Shown: positions 62,201-64,000 of the stretch, one piece after another | Layout: each line of letters opens with the position of its first letter | Position numbering within the stretch: the stretch's first letter is position 1 | NCBI GenBank assembly: GCA_026391835.1 | Contig: JAPLDF010000005.1 | Location: forward strand, 21,575 to 85,574 | Source: Bacteroidota bacterium | Lineage (GTDB): Bacteria; Bacteroidota; Bacteroidia; Bacteroidales; FEN-979 | Reading direction: 5' to 3' | Length of the DNA stretch: 64,000 nucleotides | The notes under the pieces: generated by a model | What the model was told of the DNA's origin: nothing | The model's database searches: none | The model's input: only the letters and a program-made list of their open reading frames with translations | Translations under genes and position numbers: made by a program

Positions 62201-63467
62201 CGATACTGCCCATCCAGCGGCTGTTGTTGTCGGCAAGTGTATAGGTTCCCTGCTGGTAGATGGACCATGCGCCTGTTGTCTTCCGCAACTCGTACCAGCG
62301 GATGCCCGCAACGGTGGTTGTTATGTCAACCGAGCGGTTGCACACCATGGTGGAATACCCGGCAAATGAGCGGTACTGGAGCCGGTACATCATTCGGTCG
62401 TTGATCACATCAAGTTTTACGGTGGTGCCTGGCTGCGTGATGCCGGCGCTGTTTGCGGTAAATGCGGTCACCGGAAGTGAAAGAAGATTGGTGAAGGTAG
62501 AATTTGTGGTGGTATTCCAGTCAACATGGAATTCATAGATCCCAAGATGATCATTGGACGCACCATCATAATCATAGAGGAAATAATTGGGTGGGTTCCC
62601 GGTAGGGAAAGGCCCGTCGCAATCGGAAGGAAGCCATCCAAAAGCTTCGTCTGATGAAGGTTTTGTAAACATGACCATGGTGGCTGCCGGGCTTCCTGCC
62701 AGCATAAGGGTCCGGTTATAGGCAACAGCGCCGCAGCCTGCCCAGCTTCCTGCACCTGCGGTAAACCGGTGCATCGACATATAATACCCGTCTCCCCATA
62801 TACCGAATTTAGGATAATCGGGCATATCGGTAAAGCTGTACTGATAACGGTTCCACGTGCCGGTAGGATCGCCGGTCTGAGAAACCGCGATCATCTGGTA
62901 AAAAGGTCCGTTGGGATAATTTGGCAGGGAAAATTGTGAAAACAGCCAGCGGTCTGCCTGTTCGTCGTACAACACGACTGCATCGCCATCATTTGAATTG
63001 TTGGGCAACCCGGTGAATACACTGCTGTTGGCCAGGGGGCCAATTAACAGGGCACCCGTTTTACTGTAAATGGCGTAGTGACTGTTGACAACCTGGAAAT
63101 AGTGATTTGGTCCAACATCACCATGTGTATCGGGAGGATAAACACCTTCAGTGTTTGAATTTCCTTCAAAGTTCGCGATGGTCGTATCTGTCACAAGTGG
63201 CCCATCTGCCGTCTGCAGGAATGGATCCGACAACCCGCCAGGCATCTGGCCTGCCGGCTTTGGCCGAATGTTGAATTTATTTTTGACGATTCCGTCTTTC
63301 CATGAAGTCCCGGCTTTACTGGGGATATTTTTCACCATATCCCGTAAAGGTGGTGAAACATCAAAATAAACCGGTGCCTGCACAATGGGCGCCGATATGT
63401 TATTCTGTCCAAACGAATAATTCAGACAAAATGCAAACAATAACAAAATAATGGAGACTTTTCTCAT
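59256..63467 (-). CDS. Secreted multidomain protein with five BACON-like repeats and T9SS sorting domain
   Basis: About 1403 residues from the ATG at 63467 (MRKVSIILLLFAFCLNYSFG signal peptide). An ATG at 63545 adds non-signal sequence. Domains in order: an N-terminal domain of about 480 residues (VGPNHYFQVVNSHYAIYSK, WGDYSAMSCDP); two Fn3-like domains (PNGLATSYHFEWGTTASYG, TARGTCWGTAANPTIAGS); a MAM-like jelly-roll (LPFSQSFSATTIPTCWSQ); five BACON-like repeats of about 84 residues, each with LxVTPxNQxVTA and SDQTWCTVTPSGSG; and a sorting domain (LFPNPSTGKFTLTA… RKVVVK). The BACON-like repeats suggest carbohydrate or mucin binding. No protease or glycosidase catalytic motif is evident. It is transcribed towards the other surface genes. 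Confidence 0.87.
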   Translation of the reverse strand: MRKVSIILLLFAFCLNYSFGQNNISAPIVQAPVYFDVSPPLRDMVKNIPSKAGTSWKDGIVKNKFNIRPKPAGQMPGGLSDPFLQTADGPLVTDTTIANFEGNSNTEGVYPPDTHGDVGPNHYFQVVNSHYAIYSKTGALLIGPLANSSVFTGLPNNSNDGDAVVLYDEQADRWLFSQFSLPNYPNGPFYQMIAVSQTGDPTGTWNRYQYSFTDMPDYPKFGIWGDGYYMSMHRFTAGAGSWAGCGAVAYNRTLMLAGSPAATMVMFTKPSSDEAFGWLPSDCDGPFPTGNPPNYFLYDYDGASNDHLGIYEFHVDWNTTTNSTFTNLLSLPVTAFTANSAGITQPGTTVKLDVINDRMMYRLQYRSFAGYSTMVCNRSVDITTTVAGIRWYELRKTTGAWSIYQQGTYTLADNNSRWMGSIAMDSSGNMALGYSVSGSSLYPSIRYTGRKKNDALNQMTIAERGIFNGTGSQTGSAARWGDYSAMSCDPMAKATYWFTTEYYVTTSPTGWHTRIASFKFANNPVVTTNDPTGITCTGATLNGSVNPNGLATSYHFEWGTTASYGNNTTTVAAGAGNTTLTVNAPITGLIAGTTYHYRIVAVNVDGTGNGNDMTFIPCAATVITTAATAITTTTATAGGNVTSDGGGAVTARGTCWGTAANPTIAGSHTTDGAGLGVFPSSLTGLLANTTYHIRAYATNASGTSYGNDLTFTTNCGVYTLPFSQSFSATTIPTCWSQTDNQGNGQIWQFGVITGQTPLPALTGNYAFLNSRAYGAGNTQNADLVTPTIDMTGYTNITLQFNHYFRSTTGTSGTVSYSINNGTTWTIISTFTVTTTNPEAFSQVIPALTGQTQVKIRWNYTGTYGRYWGVDDVSLTGTAGSPTLSVTPPNQNVTAPAGTTPFTVTSNSAWTATSNQTWCTVTPSGNGSGTITATYAQNVLTTSRVANVTVTVTGLTPVVVTVTQAGAALSLAVTPPNQPVTAAAGATTFSVTTNVLTPWTVTSDQTWCTVTPTGTGNGTINATYTQNASFSSRVTNITVTAAGVTPVVVTVSQAGTAPTLLVTPPNQNVTSVAGNTSFTVTSNSSWIVTSDQTWCTVTTSGSGNGTILATYTENTTALTRVANITVTVAGISPVTVMVTQAGITPTLTVTPSNQDVTAPAGNTSFNVTTNSNWTSSSDQGWCTVTPSGTGNGTLNASYLENVSASQRVANITVLVNGLGPIVVTVTQAGVTPTLLVTPGNRNVTVAAGTTNFSVASNSNWTANSDASWCTVTPSGSGSGTIDAVYQENTGMNPRAAIITVSVNGLTAVTVTVSQEGLVGMPDRITSSIMLFPNPSTGKFTLTASDGWLVPMEVEVVNMEGKIISVSNCSGKDSYTFDLSDQPRGNYFLRITTAEGTAVRKVVVK

Positions 63468-63723
63468 GGTACGAATCAGATTTGATGAATGGTATGTGAA
63501 TTTAAAAGACGTTGAATTGCAAAAAAAAGTTGTCCGAAAAACCAAACAATATGTATGGGAAGTATGATAACAATAAACCTATAATGATATCATTTTCATT
63601 TATTTTTCAAAATTACTAAGATTTTTTGAATTGAGGAAATGTGCGGCTTGATTTACACACACGGGTACAAATCCGGACCTGCTTGTTGCCTACATTTTCA
63701 ACAGTAAATGACTGTTTATAAAT

Positions 63724-63872
63724 TTTATATTGTAACAGGTTTTAATGCAACGCAGTGCCGTAGGCACAAAATACGGGTAGAAATCGAATGTTCGGATGGC
63801 CATTTCGTCCCGTACGGGACGAAATATTGCACCATTACATGCTATTCTACCCACATAATATCCCTACTATAT
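63724..63872 (+). repeat. Palindromic intergenic repeat, copy B
   Basis: ATATTGTAACAGG…GTGCCGTAGGCA…ACGGGTAG, then a perfect 22-base palindrome TTTCGTCCCGTAC/GGGACGAAA at 63803-63824, then ATTGCACCATTACATGCTAT and TCTACCC. Matches copy A almost base for base. It lies upstream of the BACON-type gene. Apart from this repeat, I see no gene between 63546 and 64000. Confidence 0.88.
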
Positions 63873-64000
63873 AACTCTTTATAAGTCACAGATAATCAAC
63901 ATCATTCTAACCTGTTTTTCTTAGTTGTAATATCTGTTTTTCAAAATATTTTATCTTTTTCGCTTTCCAAATTTCATTATTAGTTGCTGTAATTTGAGGG

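Overview
The window comes from a member of the Bacteroidota, probably an anaerobic or fermentative Bacteroidales-like organism. Four large exported proteins end in a type IX secretion (Por) C-terminal sorting domain. Several genes and one tRNA are preceded by the Bacteroidota promoter box TAnnTTTG. There is a PID-CTERM-like anchor protein, paired FISUMP/DUF1566-type exported proteins, an OmpA/TPR outer membrane protein and a homodimer-type pyruvate:ferredoxin oxidoreductase. No phage, plasmid, IS element or CRISPR array was seen.

Layout. 0.1-4.3 kb: an unusual thioredoxin-like protein and a thioredoxin reductase, followed by a tightly overlapping set of envelope genes (barrel-like protein, GDPD-family lipoprotein, second barrel-like protein). 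4.4-6.3 kb: a stress-type regulatory operon (exported DGVCDN-motif protein, ECF sigma factor, zinc-finger anti-sigma factor, Spy/CpxP-like LTxxQ protein), with a frame problem in a G run between its first two genes. 6.3-21 kb: housekeeping core (tRNA-Leu, tRNA-Gly, mutS, SpoU methyltransferase, OmpA-TPR protein, deoxynucleoside kinase, folK, sppA, a DHOD-like flavoprotein and PFOR). 21-24 kb: an RDD membrane protein with an EreA/ChaN-like domain, repeat-rich DNA and tRNA-Glu. 24-39 kb: accessory region with two 14-unit propeller proteins, a BRCT protein, a PP-loop ATPase, a Nudix hydrolase, two small decayed genes, two FISUMP/DUF1566 proteins, a GT2 glycosyltransferase, a Fic protein with an operator-like repeat array, and a solitary trpF. 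39-64 kb: a surface-protein block of about 3230, 2500 and 1400 residues, a small PID-CTERM-like protein, and copies of a palindromic intergenic repeat around them.

How it fits together. The first 6 kb look like an envelope and redox homeostasis region. The sigma/anti-sigma/Spy-like cluster probably senses envelope stress. The surface block carries modules shared within and between the two largest proteins, and repeats flank it, which suggests growth by duplication and recombination. The least explained signal lies between genes: a class of 7-bp-periodic, often inverted repeats whose word differs from site to site while the 7-bp step is kept. A second class has 10-11-bp spacing. I do not recognise either as a described Bacteroidota element. 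They are the main candidates for something new, together with the fic operator array, the G-run frame switch ahead of the sigma factor, and two gene remnants with internal deletions.
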